Assembly: GCA_009760855.2 (NCBI GenBank)
Contig: WPIO01000086.1
Coordinates: forward strand, 62,001 to 126,000
DNA: 64,000 nucleotides
Direction: 5' to 3'
From: Cristatella mucedo
Lineage: Eukaryota; Bryozoa; Phylactolaemata; Cristatellidae
Position numbers and translations under genes: made by a program. Shown piece by piece: positions 46,843 through 58,234 of this stretch; within the stretch, counting starts at the first letter, position 1; the number at the start of each line of letters is the position of its first letter. The notes beneath the pieces are model-generated. The model saw only the letters and a program-made list of their open reading frames with translations, had not been told where the DNA came from and made no database searches.

Positions 46843-48810
46843 ATGAAGTCAGCACTGGCAATCATTCTTGTCATTTGCTTTTCTGTAAGTAATTCATGGC
46901 CATAAAAGTATATGCCCGTTGCAAGAATCCTTGAGATGCATTAAACTCTAGGCAAAGAGTTTTCTGGATCTGGCCGCTTGCTATATTTGTAATTGAAATA
47001 TTTCCATGTTCTATAAATGTTCCTAATTTTTGTCTTTAGGTCTCAGCTGAGGCAACTTCAGGTATTTGAAAATTCTACATAGGGAAGATTTTTCGCGAGC
47101 TGTTATATCCAGAGTAAATATTATAATAAAATCAACTTTTGACCGGCATGTGCTCTCCCAAATCGATTAATGTTTGAGGCCACCAGTATTTACTTCATAG
47201 AGCCAACTGAGATGACTTTTCTTCTTCCAGCAGTGAAAGACCAGCTACAATTGTAATGCAATAGAAAGTCCCTTTCGCAGTTTGCAGATTGCCTCCTGCG
47301 ACTGGAATTTGCAAAGGACACTTTCCGAGATTCTACTACGATCACAGAGCTTGTGACTGCAAACGCTTTTTCTACGGCGGATGCCAAGGAAATGGGAATC
47401 GATTTATAACCAAGGAGGATTGCTACGCTTCTTGCTACACAAGTGAGGGCTACTGTTCTAAATTGTATTGAGCTATAAATGGATACAATTAGGTTTTACG
47501 TTAGAACTGCTTACATCAATCAATCGGCTAGAGTATCGTGTATTTAAATAAATTTGGAACTTTTAAATATATTGTATCAGTTACCGTATCACTTGCATAA
47601 GCTTATCTAACAAATTTGATTGGGTATCGATGTTAGAGATGCAATGGTTTTTCCCTTACATCTCTTTTATATCGATGCAGTAACCCTCTTATAGTTAATC
47701 TAAAAGTATGAGAATTTAAACTGAGCGAGTTTTCCATTATTTAAGTTGTCTTGCCTTCTTTGTCGTGCGTTTCACAGTTGCTACATTCCACCACTTCTCG
47801 CCGAACTGCACTGGCTACCAGTCCAGCGATTAATCAGCTTCAAGGTTTTGTTGCTCACTTTTAGGTCACTTCATTCTTTGGCTCCAGCCTAATTCTCAGA
47901 TCCACTCCCCCACGAGGCCAAGCATCGTTCACCCGCTTTTCCGAATCCAACCGTTTACCAATACCTCTCGCAAACCTAAAGTCCTTTGGAGACAAAGCAT
48001 TTCGTTCCTCTGCTTCCAAAGGCTGGAACTCACTCCCGACTTGCTTCATAACATCCCTTGATTTGACCACTTAAAAAAACACTTGAAAACACTATTTAGG
48101 ACGGCATTTTTTGGGTCCATGTGACTCTTTCTGTTTGTGCTCTTGTGTGCTGACACCGTGCATGTTGCCACTAACCACACTTCCATGCTGACCTGTGCAT
48201 GCCACCTACAACGATGTTATTCATGTTCTCGATCAAACATGACATTATTCGCCATTCAATCGCGTTTCCCTTTGCAGCAAATGGGAAGCGCCTAGAAAGA
48301 GAATGAGCTCTAAAAGGCCGCTTTATCAAGTTTAATAATATTATTATTGGCTCAGACTATACTGAGACAATCTAAGGGGCCTTCAAAATAGCTCATGACT
48401 AGATGCCCCGAGTCCGGGCGGGAAAATTGTTTCCGAATTACGAATACGGTGCCTACTGAAAATAAATGCCAAGAATTATTTCCTATTGAGACAGAATGAT
48501 TTTAAAAATCAAGTTTAAATAAACGAGATTATTTGCTTTCGTAGTTACTGTCATGCTAGTAATTAGATCTGATTGGATCCAGCTGGCCGAGAGCAATTCA
48601 ATGAGTAATTACGACACCTTATAATGTTTCATCGTGAGAGTGCTGACTCGGGCAATGTTTTTCTAATAATGCCGTGAATTCGAAAGCCGATTCACCTTGT
48701 GACATATTTTAAAGACTACCTTCAAATGTGTTTTGCATAAATAAAAAGAATTTATACTTGTGAAAATAACCTATCTCCTTTCTTTCGTTGCAGAATGTCA
48801 TCTGGGTTAA
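46843..48810 (+). CDS. secreted Kunitz-type serine protease inhibitor-like protein, four exons
   Basis: Exons are 46843-46884, 47040-47061, 47281-47442 and 48794-48810, all with GT-AG junctions (donors GTAAGT, GTATTT, GTGAGG; acceptors TCTTTAG, TTCGCAG, GTTGCAG). Exon 1 encodes a signal-peptide core (KSALAIILVICFS after the start Met). Exon 2 adds a short Ala/Glu/Ser linker. Exon 3 is a complete BPTI/Kunitz domain bounded by phase-1 introns, as usual for this family: C-x8-C, lysine at P1 (GICKG), FFYGGC, and the N-x-F region before the fifth cysteine. An eighth-cysteine pattern is present, with one extra Cys two residues before the third canonical Cys and one in the 17-nt last exon (Lys-Cys-His-Leu-Gly, stop). 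Expected role: secreted inhibitor of trypsin-like proteases. Kunitz domains also serve as channel-blocking venom components in some animals, and nothing here decides that. Confidence 0.85.
47281..47442 (+). CDS. Kunitz domain exon (right gene)
   Basis: 162-nt symmetric 1-1 exon. The cysteine spacing and the FFYGGC and GNGNRF motifs identify the family. An alternative acceptor six bases downstream (GCAG at 47283-47286) would break the frame and lose the first cysteine, so 47281 is the supported start. Confidence 0.9.
47740..48345 (+). mobile_element. L2-like (family A) 3' fragment in intron 3 of the right Kunitz gene
   Basis: Frameshifted RT C-terminal codons, 3' UTR, hairpin at about 48285-48325 and a short ATT tail. 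Shared by descent with 11165-11760. Confidence 0.85.
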
Positions 48811-48882
48811 ACAAAGGAGATTATGTATTCAAAGACAACTTGTTAGCACATTGAGCTTCGTACGAATGCTGACTAGCAAAGC

Positions 48883-48888
48883 AATAAA
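48883..48888 (+). promoter_or_regulatory. candidate polyadenylation signal 1 of the right Kunitz gene
   Basis: AATAAA 73 bases after the stop codon. It is not conserved in the left copy. Confidence 0.45.
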
Positions 48889-49007
48889 AGATCTACCATT
48901 GAAAGCCACTGTTTTATTTCGTGCAGATACTTTCATCACAAATAATGTGAATGATCACGTAGGCGTCACGAGTAGCTAAATATAGTTAAATACAATTACC
49001 AAGTTTG

Positions 49008-49013
49008 AATAAA
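49008..49013 (+). promoter_or_regulatory. candidate polyadenylation signal 2 of the right Kunitz gene
   Basis: AATAAA conserved at the equivalent place in the left copy (12447-12452), which favours it as the ancestral signal. Confidence 0.45.
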
Positions 49014-49234
49014 TACGATTCTTGTTCATTAGTTATGAGACTTGATTGACACTCCGAGCAGTTTAGAAATTACGGTTTCAGAGTGGGATATTAAAATTCA
49101 AATATGAGTGGATGCCTGGACGGATGAAACATTGTCTCTTAGCTTCCAATCCCACAAGTAGCACTAATTTAAATATTGCTAGGAATCTCCTTCAGCAAAA
49201 CTTTTGGTTAAGTAGCTGGTTGAAAATTTTAATA

Positions 49235-49372
49235 TTAGTCATAACAATAATAATGCACTTGATAAAGTGCCCTCAGATAACTCCATCTCTCTTTAGGTGC
49301 TTTACATTTGTTGCAAAGGGAAATGCAATTGAATGGTGAAGTAGTATCATGCCTGGTAAACAAAAAATGAAT
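49235..49372 (-). mobile_element. L2-like (family A) 3' tail only
   Basis: ATT-type tail, hairpin and the first part of the 3' UTR on the minus strand. Absent from the left duplicate. Confidence 0.7.
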
Positions 49373-49379
49373 TTAAGAA

Positions 49380-50205
49380 GAATGTAATGTCAGAACCATT
49401 TCAATGAGGGATCAGTAGGCAGCACTCCACGAAACTGATCTCCGTGTTAACAATGACATACTACGTTGAGAGGCAATGATGACAAGAGTGCCATTGCCTA
49501 AGCTCTGCTAGATCAGTCAGACGCCTTCAACACAGTGGATCATGATTTTTTACTTGACCGATTGAGATTAACGATCGTTCTGGCAGGCGAGGTACTGGCA
49601 CGGTTTAGTCGTACTTTTCTGGTCGTGTTCAATCCTTGTCATGTGTGGGTCAGGTCTCACACACGAGACCGGTCACCTGTAGAGTACCTCAAGGGTCTGT
49701 ACTCGGTCCCTTGCTGCTGTCCGTTTATACTCAACCTCTAGGAAAAGTGATTAAGCTCCTTGGAATAGGATGTCGCTTTTATGCTGGCGATACTCAGCTG
49801 CATTAGTCTATCAAACCGGCAGACTCCACTGCAGCAACTGATCAATTAAATGATTAGCTTGCCGATAATCGATCCAGGATGCTGGAAAAATTCTTAAAAC
49901 TAAAGACGATAAAACCACACGTCTGCTCATAGGGCACCCCAAGCTTGTGGCTAGATTAAAATCTTTGCTCTTCAAATAGGGGAAGCTATCGTACGACTAA
50001 CACCAGGTGCTCGAAATTTAGGTATCTCTTACGACAGCTGCCTATTCTTCAAAAGACTCGTCAGAAGACAGTTTCTACGGCTAGCTATCACATCTGATCT
50101 CTATCTAAGATTAAGAGCTATATTCCGCAGTGGCTTGCAAAAATTTAATTGTGTCCTTAGCTCTGTCATAGTTTAATAATTTTAATTATGTTTAGGCTGG
50201 GTTAC
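49380..50205 (+). mobile_element. CR1-like (family B) RT fragment, the longest family B copy
   Basis: Plus-strand frames (one at 49535-49741) include ALLDQSDAFNTVDHDFLLDRL, VEYLKGLYSVP (equivalent to V-PQGSVLGP), an AGDTQL segment for the YADD box and a GARNLGISYDSC segment. Multiple stops and frameshifts. Confidence 0.7.
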
Positions 50206-50269
50206 CAAATAAAGCAAATAGACTAATGCAGCTGGCTATGGATATGGCTGCAAAGCTATAATAATATTA

Positions 50270-52260
50270 TTAGCATTATATCACCTAATAAAGTGCCCTC
50301 AGAGAACTCAATCTCTTTCTAGGTGCTTTATATTTGCTGCACAGGGAAACGTGAGTGAATGGTGAGTAATATCAAGCTTAATAAACACGAATAATATGGT
50401 TAGGGGTGACACTCATAGGGTTAGCATGAAAATGTGGTTAGTAGCAGCATGCTCAGTTTCCACGTGCATAAGCACATGAAGAAAGAATCACAGGGACCGA
50501 CTAAATGTGGTCCTAAATGGGTGTTTTTAGTTCTTTTTAAATGTGCTCTAGGCATGGGACGTATTGACGCAACTAGGGAGAGAGTGCCAAGCTTTGCAAG
50601 CATACGAACTAGATGCACAGTCCAAAAGGATTTGAGGATTGTACGAGGTATTGGTAAACTGTAGTATTCCGAAAAGTTCTTGGTACGATGTTTGTTCTGG
50701 CCTGGAAGTAGCTCTGAGAGATAGGCGGGAGCTAGAGAATGAAGTGCCCTAAGAGTAAGCAATAAAACCTTGAAGTCGATGGGTTGCTTGCCGGGGAGGT
50801 TGTGCAGGTCGGCAAGAAGTGTTGTTATGAAGCAACTGCAAAGCTCACGACAGATGCCTACATGTAGAGTTTTGCACCAGCTGTAATCGCCTGATTGCAA
50901 ATGCCGTTAAACCAGCAAACAGTGAGTTTCAGAAGTTAAGACGGGATATCACAAATGCATGGACCAACTTAGACGTGACATTCTTATTTTAACAAGCCCG
51001 ACTTTTAGCAAGGTTGTGTAGCTTAAAGTAGGCAGACTCGATTGTGGAGCTGATGTGGTCATCTAACAAGAGGGCACTTTGGAACATGACAGCTAGATTT
51101 TGAGCTGATTCAGCCGGAGATATGCTGGCAAAGCCAACTTTTACGGTCGGCCTTTCAAATTTCTGAACGACACTGGGTTTTCCCACAACTAATAAGTTAG
51201 TTTTATCAAGGTATAGTTTTAGAAAACTTTCTGCCATCTCTGTGTGGATGTCGTCAAAACGTGCAGCAAGTGAGCTAAGAGAATTTCGAGGTGCTCGGAG
51301 GCTGGGATCGATCAAATCAAAGGTACAACTGAGTGTCATTCGCATAGAAAGGAAAGCCTAGATTGTGCTTGGCAATCAATCAGCAAGAGGGAAAGTAAAA
51401 ACCATGAAAAGAACGGACCTATCACGGAGCCCTGAGGTACTCCAAATTTCACAGGTACTTAAGATTATCTTTGTCCATTCACGTCAATACTCTGGAGTCT
51501 CCCACTGAGATAGTACCTGAACCGGTGCAGAGCAGTGCCAGTGATGCCCAGGCGAGAAGAGAGGCGCTCTAGAAGAACTTTGTGATTGATATTATCAAAA
51601 GCTGACAAAAGATTGAGCAAATCAAGCAGAGACAGTCTACCCGTGTCTGAATTCCTAAGTAGGTCGTTGTATACCCTGAGCAATGCTGATTCTGTGGAAT
51701 TATGAGCTCTGAAGCCAGACTGGAACTTACTAGCAAGGTGTTAGGTTTCGATATATGAGTTCAGCTGGTCTGCTGCGACCCGTTCCAGTGTCTTTGATAG
51801 GAATTGTAGAAGGGAGACTGGGCCGTAGTCGCTTAAGTTCTCTTGGTCTAGTGTTGCTTTCTTGAGAAGTAGCTGACTACAGCTTTTTTGAAAGGTGCTG
51901 GGACATGAGCTGAGGCTACTGACATATTAATGATGTTAGTTATGCATGGCAGCAGCAGATCAATGCAACGTAGGAGCAGGACAGTGGGAATAGGATCCAG
52001 AGGACTTGTTGTATTCTTCGATTAAGATACGAACTTTAGGACTAGATCACTTGTGACTCGCTTAAATGTTGACATTAAGGCGCAGCCAGCAATCGGGGAA
52101 CAGCATTATAGAATAATTTTGTCATCGCTGGGATGGTCTGTCTGATATTGTCTAGCTTCTGCTCAAAGAATCAATAGATGCGATCGGCTAGTCTTTAAGT
52201 CCCTGAGGTTTTAGCAAGCATCTCGTTTGCTGAAAGAGCCCCTATCGTTGGTGGCTGATC
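50270..52260 (-). mobile_element. L2-like (family A) copy, the longest in the window
   Basis: Degraded tail near 50270, hairpin, 3' UTR, then on the minus strand the whole RT (frames 50900-50421, 51345-50989 and 51683-51465) and the RT N-terminal and linker region to about 52260. Visible blocks are LLDLLNLLSAFDNINHKVLLERLSSRLGITGTAL (split over two segments here), NLAVMFQSALLLDDHISSTI and HNLPGKQPIDFKVLLLTLRALHS. Frameshifts at about 50950 and 51370 (in the YADD region) separate the frames. Confidence 0.9.
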
Positions 52261-52299
52261 AACGGATACAGACCCAAGTTCCTAGGCAAATCCCCAAAG

Positions 52300-52765
52300 C
52301 CCTCTATGGCTGCTTCTTTTCTAGCTAAACTGCTGCACCACGTTCAGCCTCTTCGAGCCCTCAGGTCCTGTGTGGATAATAAATTAGCGGTTCCATTCCT
52401 CTGCTTTAAGACCTTCGGTGACAGAAGCTTTAGCTCTGCAGGTCTTAAACTGTGGCACTCGATGCCACACTTCTTAGGCAATGACAACTACTCTCCTGCT
52501 GCCGACTATGGCTCTTCATTTTCAATGTTCCTGAGCTGCAACTTTCAAGCAACTCACTACCTCAATTACTCTGTTTAATCTACTATGCTTCCCACTTTCA
52601 CTTTGTTTCATGAGACGAAGTATGCTGGCTTCTGAATGTGTACTGAAAGCTGCTTAAGCTGTGATTGTGCTATACAAAACTCTCCTGCCTAAAATCCACG
52701 TAGTATTTATGGGTTATTGTAGTTACAGATGGAGATCTATTACACTATTACCTCCGAAATAAAGA
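52300..52765 (+). mobile_element. CR1-like (family B) 3' half
   Basis: The frame 52306-52578 (SCVDNKLAVPFLCFKTFGDR, then SFSSAGLKLWHSMPHFL) is the RT C-terminus of family B and is followed by its 3' end (GCTATACAAAACTCTCCTG at 52670). Confidence 0.75.
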
Positions 52766-52779
52766 CTACCTAAGGGCTC

Positions 52780-53945
52780 CATGCTTGGTTTGGATCTATT
52801 GACGGTTTTTACTCTCCTCTTGCCGATTAGATTTCCAAACTCAATCTAGACTTGTATGTCTTTGCAGAAGACATTCAGTTGTAGCTTTGCTTTTATCCCA
52901 CTTTTCTTTGAGCTCCTTGAATACTATAAACTCGCTTGCTGAATCTGTTGATGACATCCCCACACGAATGACAACACATTGTTTAAATGAAATGATAATA
53001 AATCTTTTCAGGCAATGGCAACATAAGTGTGATTTAGAAATTTGAAAGGCTAATGCTCAAATTCGGCTCCACCGGCATATCACCGGTTGAATCTGCAAGT
53101 AATCTAGGTGTCACAACCGAAAAATGACCTTTGCTTAGACGACCACATTAGCTCCACAACCAAGTCTGCAGACTTTCAGCTAGCTCCCATTGTTAATATT
53201 TGGTCTTGTTTACACAGGGATGCTGCATCTAATTTTCGTCCGTGCATTCGCGACTATCTTTTTTGACTTCTGTCACTCACTGTCTGCTGATCTGCCGGCC
53301 TTTGCAATCAGGCAAATACAGCTGGTGCAAAACTCTGCAGCTAGTTTTGGCTATCGTGAGAGTTTAAGTTGCATCACATCACTTCCCGCCGACCCTACTG
53401 GCTGCCAGCCAAGTAACGGATTGACTTGAAGGTTTTGTTGCTCACTTGTAGGTCCCTACATTCTTTGGCTCCAACCTACCTATCAGATCTGCAGTCCGAC
53501 CAGGCTCAGCTTCGTACCAATCGCTTTTGGGAATGTTACTGTTTACTTATTCCTCCCACAGACCTCATATCCTTTGGAAATGTGCCTTTCGTTCGCATGC
53601 ACCCAAACCCTCAATATCAATCCCGAATTCCACCACTAGACCACCTGACTTGCAATATGTTTAGAACTATGCAAAGAGAAATTAAAAAACGCCAATTTAA
53701 GACGGCATTTAGAGGGTTCCGGTGACTCATCCTTTATGTACTTTGAGTGCTGACAGTGCAGCAAGCTGCCACTAACCGCACGTGAATGCTGCCCTGAGCA
53801 TGTCACCATTAACCATTTTTATTCTTGCTATTTATCAATTACGTTACAACTCACCATTTAATCGCGATTTCTTAGCAACAAATGTAATATGCCAAGAAAA
53901 ACTCGAGTTTTCTGAGGGCACCTTATCAAGTGCATTATTATTATG
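52780..53945 (+). mobile_element. L2-like (family A) older copy
   Basis: Strongly frameshifted RT from the QGS region (about 52795) onward. The frame 53426-53725 reads LKVLLLTCRSLHSLAPTYLSDL after its first Met. It ends in 3' UTR, hairpin (about 53885-53930) and ATT tail at 53935-53944, directly followed by a younger copy. Confidence 0.8.
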
Positions 53946-53954
53946 ACCATTATC

Positions 53955-55020
53955 CCTTTGCTTTGATCTCTCCCAGCCTTCGAGCACCTCAAATTCTCAC
54001 AACTCACTGGCTGCATGCATTGATGACATCCTCACATGGATGGCAGCAAGTTTTCTAAAACTTAAAGATGATAAAACTAACTTACTAGTTATGGGCAAAC
54101 CCAGTGTGATCCAGAGATTAGAAAGGCTGACTCTCAAAATTGGCTCTGCCAGCATATCTCCTGTCGAATCAGCTCGGAATCTATGTTTCATATTCCAAAG
54201 CGACCTCTCGTTAGACGACCATATCAGCTCCACAGTAAAATCCGCCTATTTTCAGCTTCATAACATTTCTAAAATTCGGGCTTGTTTAGATAAAGATACC
54301 ACGTCCAAGTTAGTTCATGCATTCGTGACATCCCGTCTCGACTTCTGCAACTCACTGCTTACTGGCCTACCAGCATGTGCGATCAGGCGATTGCAGCTTG
54401 TGCAAAACTCTGCAGCTAGGCTTGACTGTCGTGAGCGTCGCAGTTGCCACATTACTCCACTTCTCGCCGACCTGCACTGGCTACCAGTCAAGCAACGGAT
54501 TGACTTCAAGGTTTTGTCGCTCACTTTTAGGTCCCTTCATTCTATGGCTCCAGCCTATCTGTCAGATATACTACCCCATCACGCCAAGCATCGTACCACC
54601 TGCTTCTCGGAATCCAACAGTCTAGAAATACCTCATACAAACCTTAAATCCTTTGGAGACCGTGCATTTAGTTCATATGCTCCCAAAGCCTGGAACTCCC
54701 TCCCGACCTGAGTCAAAACATACCCTGACCTGACCACATTTAAAAGGAACCTAAAAACACACCTATTTAGGACAGCATTTGGTGGGTCCCTGTGATTCGT
54801 CTTTGATGTGCTTATGTGTGCTGTCACTGTGCATGCTGCCACTTACCACATTTGCATGCTGACCCTGTGCATGTCACCCCTAACCATATTATGCATCTCG
54901 TTTGTTTTTCAAGCATGATTTTACTTACCATTCAATTGCATTTCACTTTACAGCAAATGCAAAGCGCCTAGAGAGAGATTGAGTTCTCTGAGGGCGCTTT
55001 TTCAAGTGAGATATTATTAT
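53955..55020 (+). mobile_element. L2-like (family A) young 5'-truncated copy with a 223-codon frame
   Basis: It starts at the FDLSQPSSTSNS region. The frame 54040-54711 covers FLKLKDDKTNLLVMGKPSVI, SLSLDDHISSTVKSAYFQLH-like codons, LHWLPVKQRIDFKVLSL and ends at TGA (54709). Other copies have TGC (Cys) there and continue about 25 residues to FRTAFSG, so a single C-to-A change truncates it. The 3' hairpin (54966-55003) and ATT tail are intact. It sits tail to head behind the older copy. Confidence 0.9.
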
Positions 55021-55190
55021 TATAATTGTCACAACTTCCTTTTGGTATCACTTTAATCAATATCTGGCCTTGATTCCAGAACTCCGTCCTCTGTTCACAG
55101 TGTTTAACTATATAGCAATAGTAACTATTTTTACTATAATGTATGAGATCGAGTGTTTTTGAAGAAACCAATCTTATCTAGGTGCTTTGC
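55020..55190. other. short unassigned spacer
   Basis: No counterpart was identified in the left duplicate. Colinearity resumes at about 55190. Confidence 0.3.
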
Positions 55191-55374
55191 ATTTTTTACT
55201 ATTACTTTCTCACTATGCATCGTTGTAACGTCGTGAACCGCCTATCCACACAAGTCATAGTTTGCCCTTGCTGGCATAGTGCTAAACTGTGATAAAGTCT
55301 AATTTAACAACGATTTCAGAGTGTGGACGTGACGTCTATCGTCTTTAGGAGAGCCCTTAAAGTATAGGATACGT

Positions 55375-55815
55375 GAGGGCTTTTCGGAATCTATCTGTTT
55401 ACCTATATCTCGTACAAACCACAAATCCTTTGGAAACCTTACACTTAGTTCGTATTCAGCCAAAGCCTGAAAATCACTCCCGACCTGCATAAACACATCT
55501 CGCGACCTGTCCACATTTGAAAAGAAACTAAACTAAACTAAACTAAAACCACATCTATTTGCAAAATGCTATTATCTGGTCCATGTGATTTGTCCTTTAT
55601 GAGTTTGTGTGTGCTAATTCTGTGCATGCTACCACTAACCATTCTTGCATGCTGACCCTTTGCATGTCACCCTAAACAAAAATTCTTTGTTGAGTATGCT
55701 ACCACTAACCATTTAATCGTGCTTCTTTTGCAGCAATCGCAAAGCGCCTAGAAAGAGATTAAGTCCACCGAGGGTGGTTTATCATTTGTAATACCATCAT
55801 CCATATTATTTATAT
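55375..55815 (+). mobile_element. old L2-like (family A) 3' part shared with the left duplicate
   Basis: RT C-terminal and 3' UTR sequence equivalent to 15870-16290, with hairpin at about 55740-55780. It carries a small CTAAACTAAACTAAACTAAA tract at 55530-55549 absent from the left copy. Confidence 0.75.
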
Positions 55816-55819
55816 TATT

Positions 55820-56040
55820 AGGCTTTACTGGCTCCCCATCCAGCTCCGAATCAATGTCAAGATTTATAGTCTTGCACACTTGTGCCAATGAATCGTTTGC
55901 ACTAACCCATCTATCCAACCTCCTGGCCACTCCTGCGTGCTTACACAACATCAGTACGTCAGCTTCCGGTCTTCATGCCTTCCTTCGAAGTAAATTGATG
56001 TACATTGATGAGAGAGCTTTCATCTGGTATGCTCTTTAAG
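55820..56040 (+). mobile_element. RT C-terminal relic (third type), partner of 16300-16530
   Basis: The frame 55854-56039 includes THLSNLLATPACLHN and FLRSKLMYIDERAF. It matches the left copy codon for codon over much of its length, and both are non-functional fragments. Confidence 0.5.
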
Positions 56041-56620
56041 TAGGGAACTGGCTTCTCAATACGGTTACTACCTGCAGTGACTTTGCACGCTTTAGGTCTC
56101 CTAGCAATATGCATCCGTTCAGGCCAGCTTTCCCTTTACCCCTAGTGACTACACGTCTGTTTTTTGTTCCCGTAAGCTCTGCATGATTACCGATGCTCGA
56201 TTAAGTGCACGTTTGTACTCTTACTAGTCTGCTACCGATAGGCTCTTTACGTTAGCTTAAGCATATCAGGTCAGAGCCGGACGCTTGCTTTGTCGTGAAC
56301 TTTGAACTATTCAATGCACATAACTGTCACTTGGGCTCTGATATTCTTACAGGAAACTGTATAGCACTTTAAGTAACCATAGCTTCTCCAAAGGCAGCGA
56401 ATTAAAAATGACCATTATTACTGTTGTTGTCTTTGTATTCATGAGCTGTTCATGGTTCAGTGCATGTTATTGGCGAGGGGTACTACAAACCGTTATTTCT
56501 GGTTGTCTTATCTGCTATTTGTATATGCTTGCCTAGGCATAACTTTTTTTACTTTCATTCGCTTATCTGTTATACTGACAAAAAATGCTAGTGTTATTTT
56601 AAAAGTGAGTGGGGCTTAGA
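56040..56620. other. duplicated segment, partner of 16530-17110
   Basis: See the left partner for the possible signal-peptide-like frame. Here it starts at ATG 56408 and stops after 43 codons. Confidence 0.3.
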
Positions 56621-57029
56621 TAATATATTTCTAGCCAGGCAACATATTTACTGTTTTCAGATCTCTCGCACCACTATCTCATGAATATCACTCAACTTGC
56701 TATTTATATAAGAGAAATTACCCTAGGGAAACTCAAATAGTAACTACTGTCTTATCAACAAGTTTGTTGTGCTTTTCCGATGGTATGTAGTGGTTTAGTA
56801 CAGCCTTGTACGAGGAGAACAGCAAAAGAGTGGTGTGACTGAGGACCTGCCTGTGTCGTGAATCTGCTGCTTCGAGCTCTAGATATCACTCGTGTTTTAA
56901 ATATTATATGCGATTCCGTGGGTGAGTTTTGCTGGCATAAAACTGAGTCCAGCTATAAAATGGTTTTATCATGCTTTTTTAGGAAACGGGATTTTCCTTC
57001 ATTTGACTCATACTTGAAATAGAGGATTG
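56621..57029. other. duplicated noncoding segment
   Basis: Aligns with about 17100-17515. No frame is shared. Confidence 0.35.
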
Positions 57030-57380
57030 AATTGGGAGGCTGTAGTTATTTTTGCCCAGCTTCCCTTGGTATATTTTTGTCAAGAATTTGCGAAACGATT
57101 TTTGGCCCGAAATGTGCAGCACACCTTAGCAATTATGAAGTGTCAGACACATTTTGTCTTTATTCAAGCGATACAAATTCACTCACCTGCTCTCCTCCAT
57201 GTAATAAGCGATATGTTATGCAGGAACGGTTTCAGGAATTGTATGGCACTAGCCCTGCCAGATCTAGCAGCTGCGGAAAAAATTGTTGAGTTCGATATTC
57301 TACTAGAAAGATTAAAAACAACGATCAGTTTGGCAGCTGAGGCACTGACGAGGTTTAATTTGCACCGTTCTGATTGAGTT
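57030..57380 (+). mobile_element. CR1-like (family B) RT fragment, partner of 17520-17860
   Basis: The frame 57027-57377 ends LPDLAAAEKIVEFDILLERL, matching LLDLSAAxDxxDHxxLxERL. The preceding codons in another frame (FLSRICETIFGPK) match FLSKIFEKIVAKQ, so a frameshift lies between. Confidence 0.65.
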
Positions 57381-57599
57381 CAATTCGCATTTTTTAGTGG
57401 TCAATCCTCCTCCACCATACTTTTCACTTGTTACATGGGTGTGGCTTTCACTTTTATGCTGAAGTTACTCTGCTCTATTTGCTGTTTAAACCTTCAGAAT
57501 TTGCAGACGTGACTGAAAAACGTAGTTAATCCCTTCCAGACATCTGATACTAGAGGATGGCAAATTTAATCCAAAAGAGCTAACAACTATAACGTAATG

Positions 57600-57790
57600 T
57601 ATCCCAGTCAGTTGCTTCACAAAGCTACCAAGACTATATGGGTGGTATGCAGTAGAGGTTCCTGTTGGGCACTCACAGACTAAACGGCTTTCAGTACGCA
57701 TTCGGTAGCCAGCAGACTTCATCACAAGCAGCAAAGAAAAAGTGGGAAGCATAGCAGAGGCAGACGAGCAGTTGAGGTAGTATCAAACTC
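57600..57790 (-). mobile_element. CR1-like (family B) 3' end, partner of 18105-18290
   Basis: The minus-strand frame 57752-57486 begins within the terminal family B sequence (MLPTFSLLLVMKSAGYRMRT). The same segment occurs at 29.25, 35.3 and 52.6 kb. Confidence 0.65.
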
Positions 57791-57879
57791 AGCTGCTACT
57801 AAGAGCTCTTTACGGGATTGTGGTTTGACTAGAATAATTTGGTCTTCTCTTTGGTGATGCAGTTTTGAGATCGCCACTA

Positions 57880-58140
57880 TATGGTCAAAATTTTGTTGTC
57901 CTGTTTGAGAGGTGCCAAAATTAATAATGTATCGTTACGGAGACTGCATATACTGCTAGCCATCTCGACAAATTACCATCCAAGACTAGGGACTGTCTGC
58001 TACGGTGGATTGCACAAAATTTAGATTGCTTCTTTGTTCTTTCTACGCTATATTATTGCCATTCACTTTTGACTGGCACCAAAAAAGCTTTTACCTAACC
58101 GCAGCTGGTGGTGAGTAAGGCTGTAAGTCTAGTTAACCAA
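57880..58140 (+). mobile_element. CR1-like (family B) RT fragment
   Basis: Codons VLSTLYYCHSLLTGT at about 58035-58080 match the VTSRLDYCNSLLxGL block. It is part of an insertion absent from the left duplicate. Confidence 0.6.
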
Positions 58141-58234
58141 ACCGTAGGTTGGGCTATGCATGTTCTTTGCGGAAGGAACGTGAATAGCTGTTGGCTGATC
58201 AATGAATACAGAGTAGAGTTTTTTGTCTGAGCCG

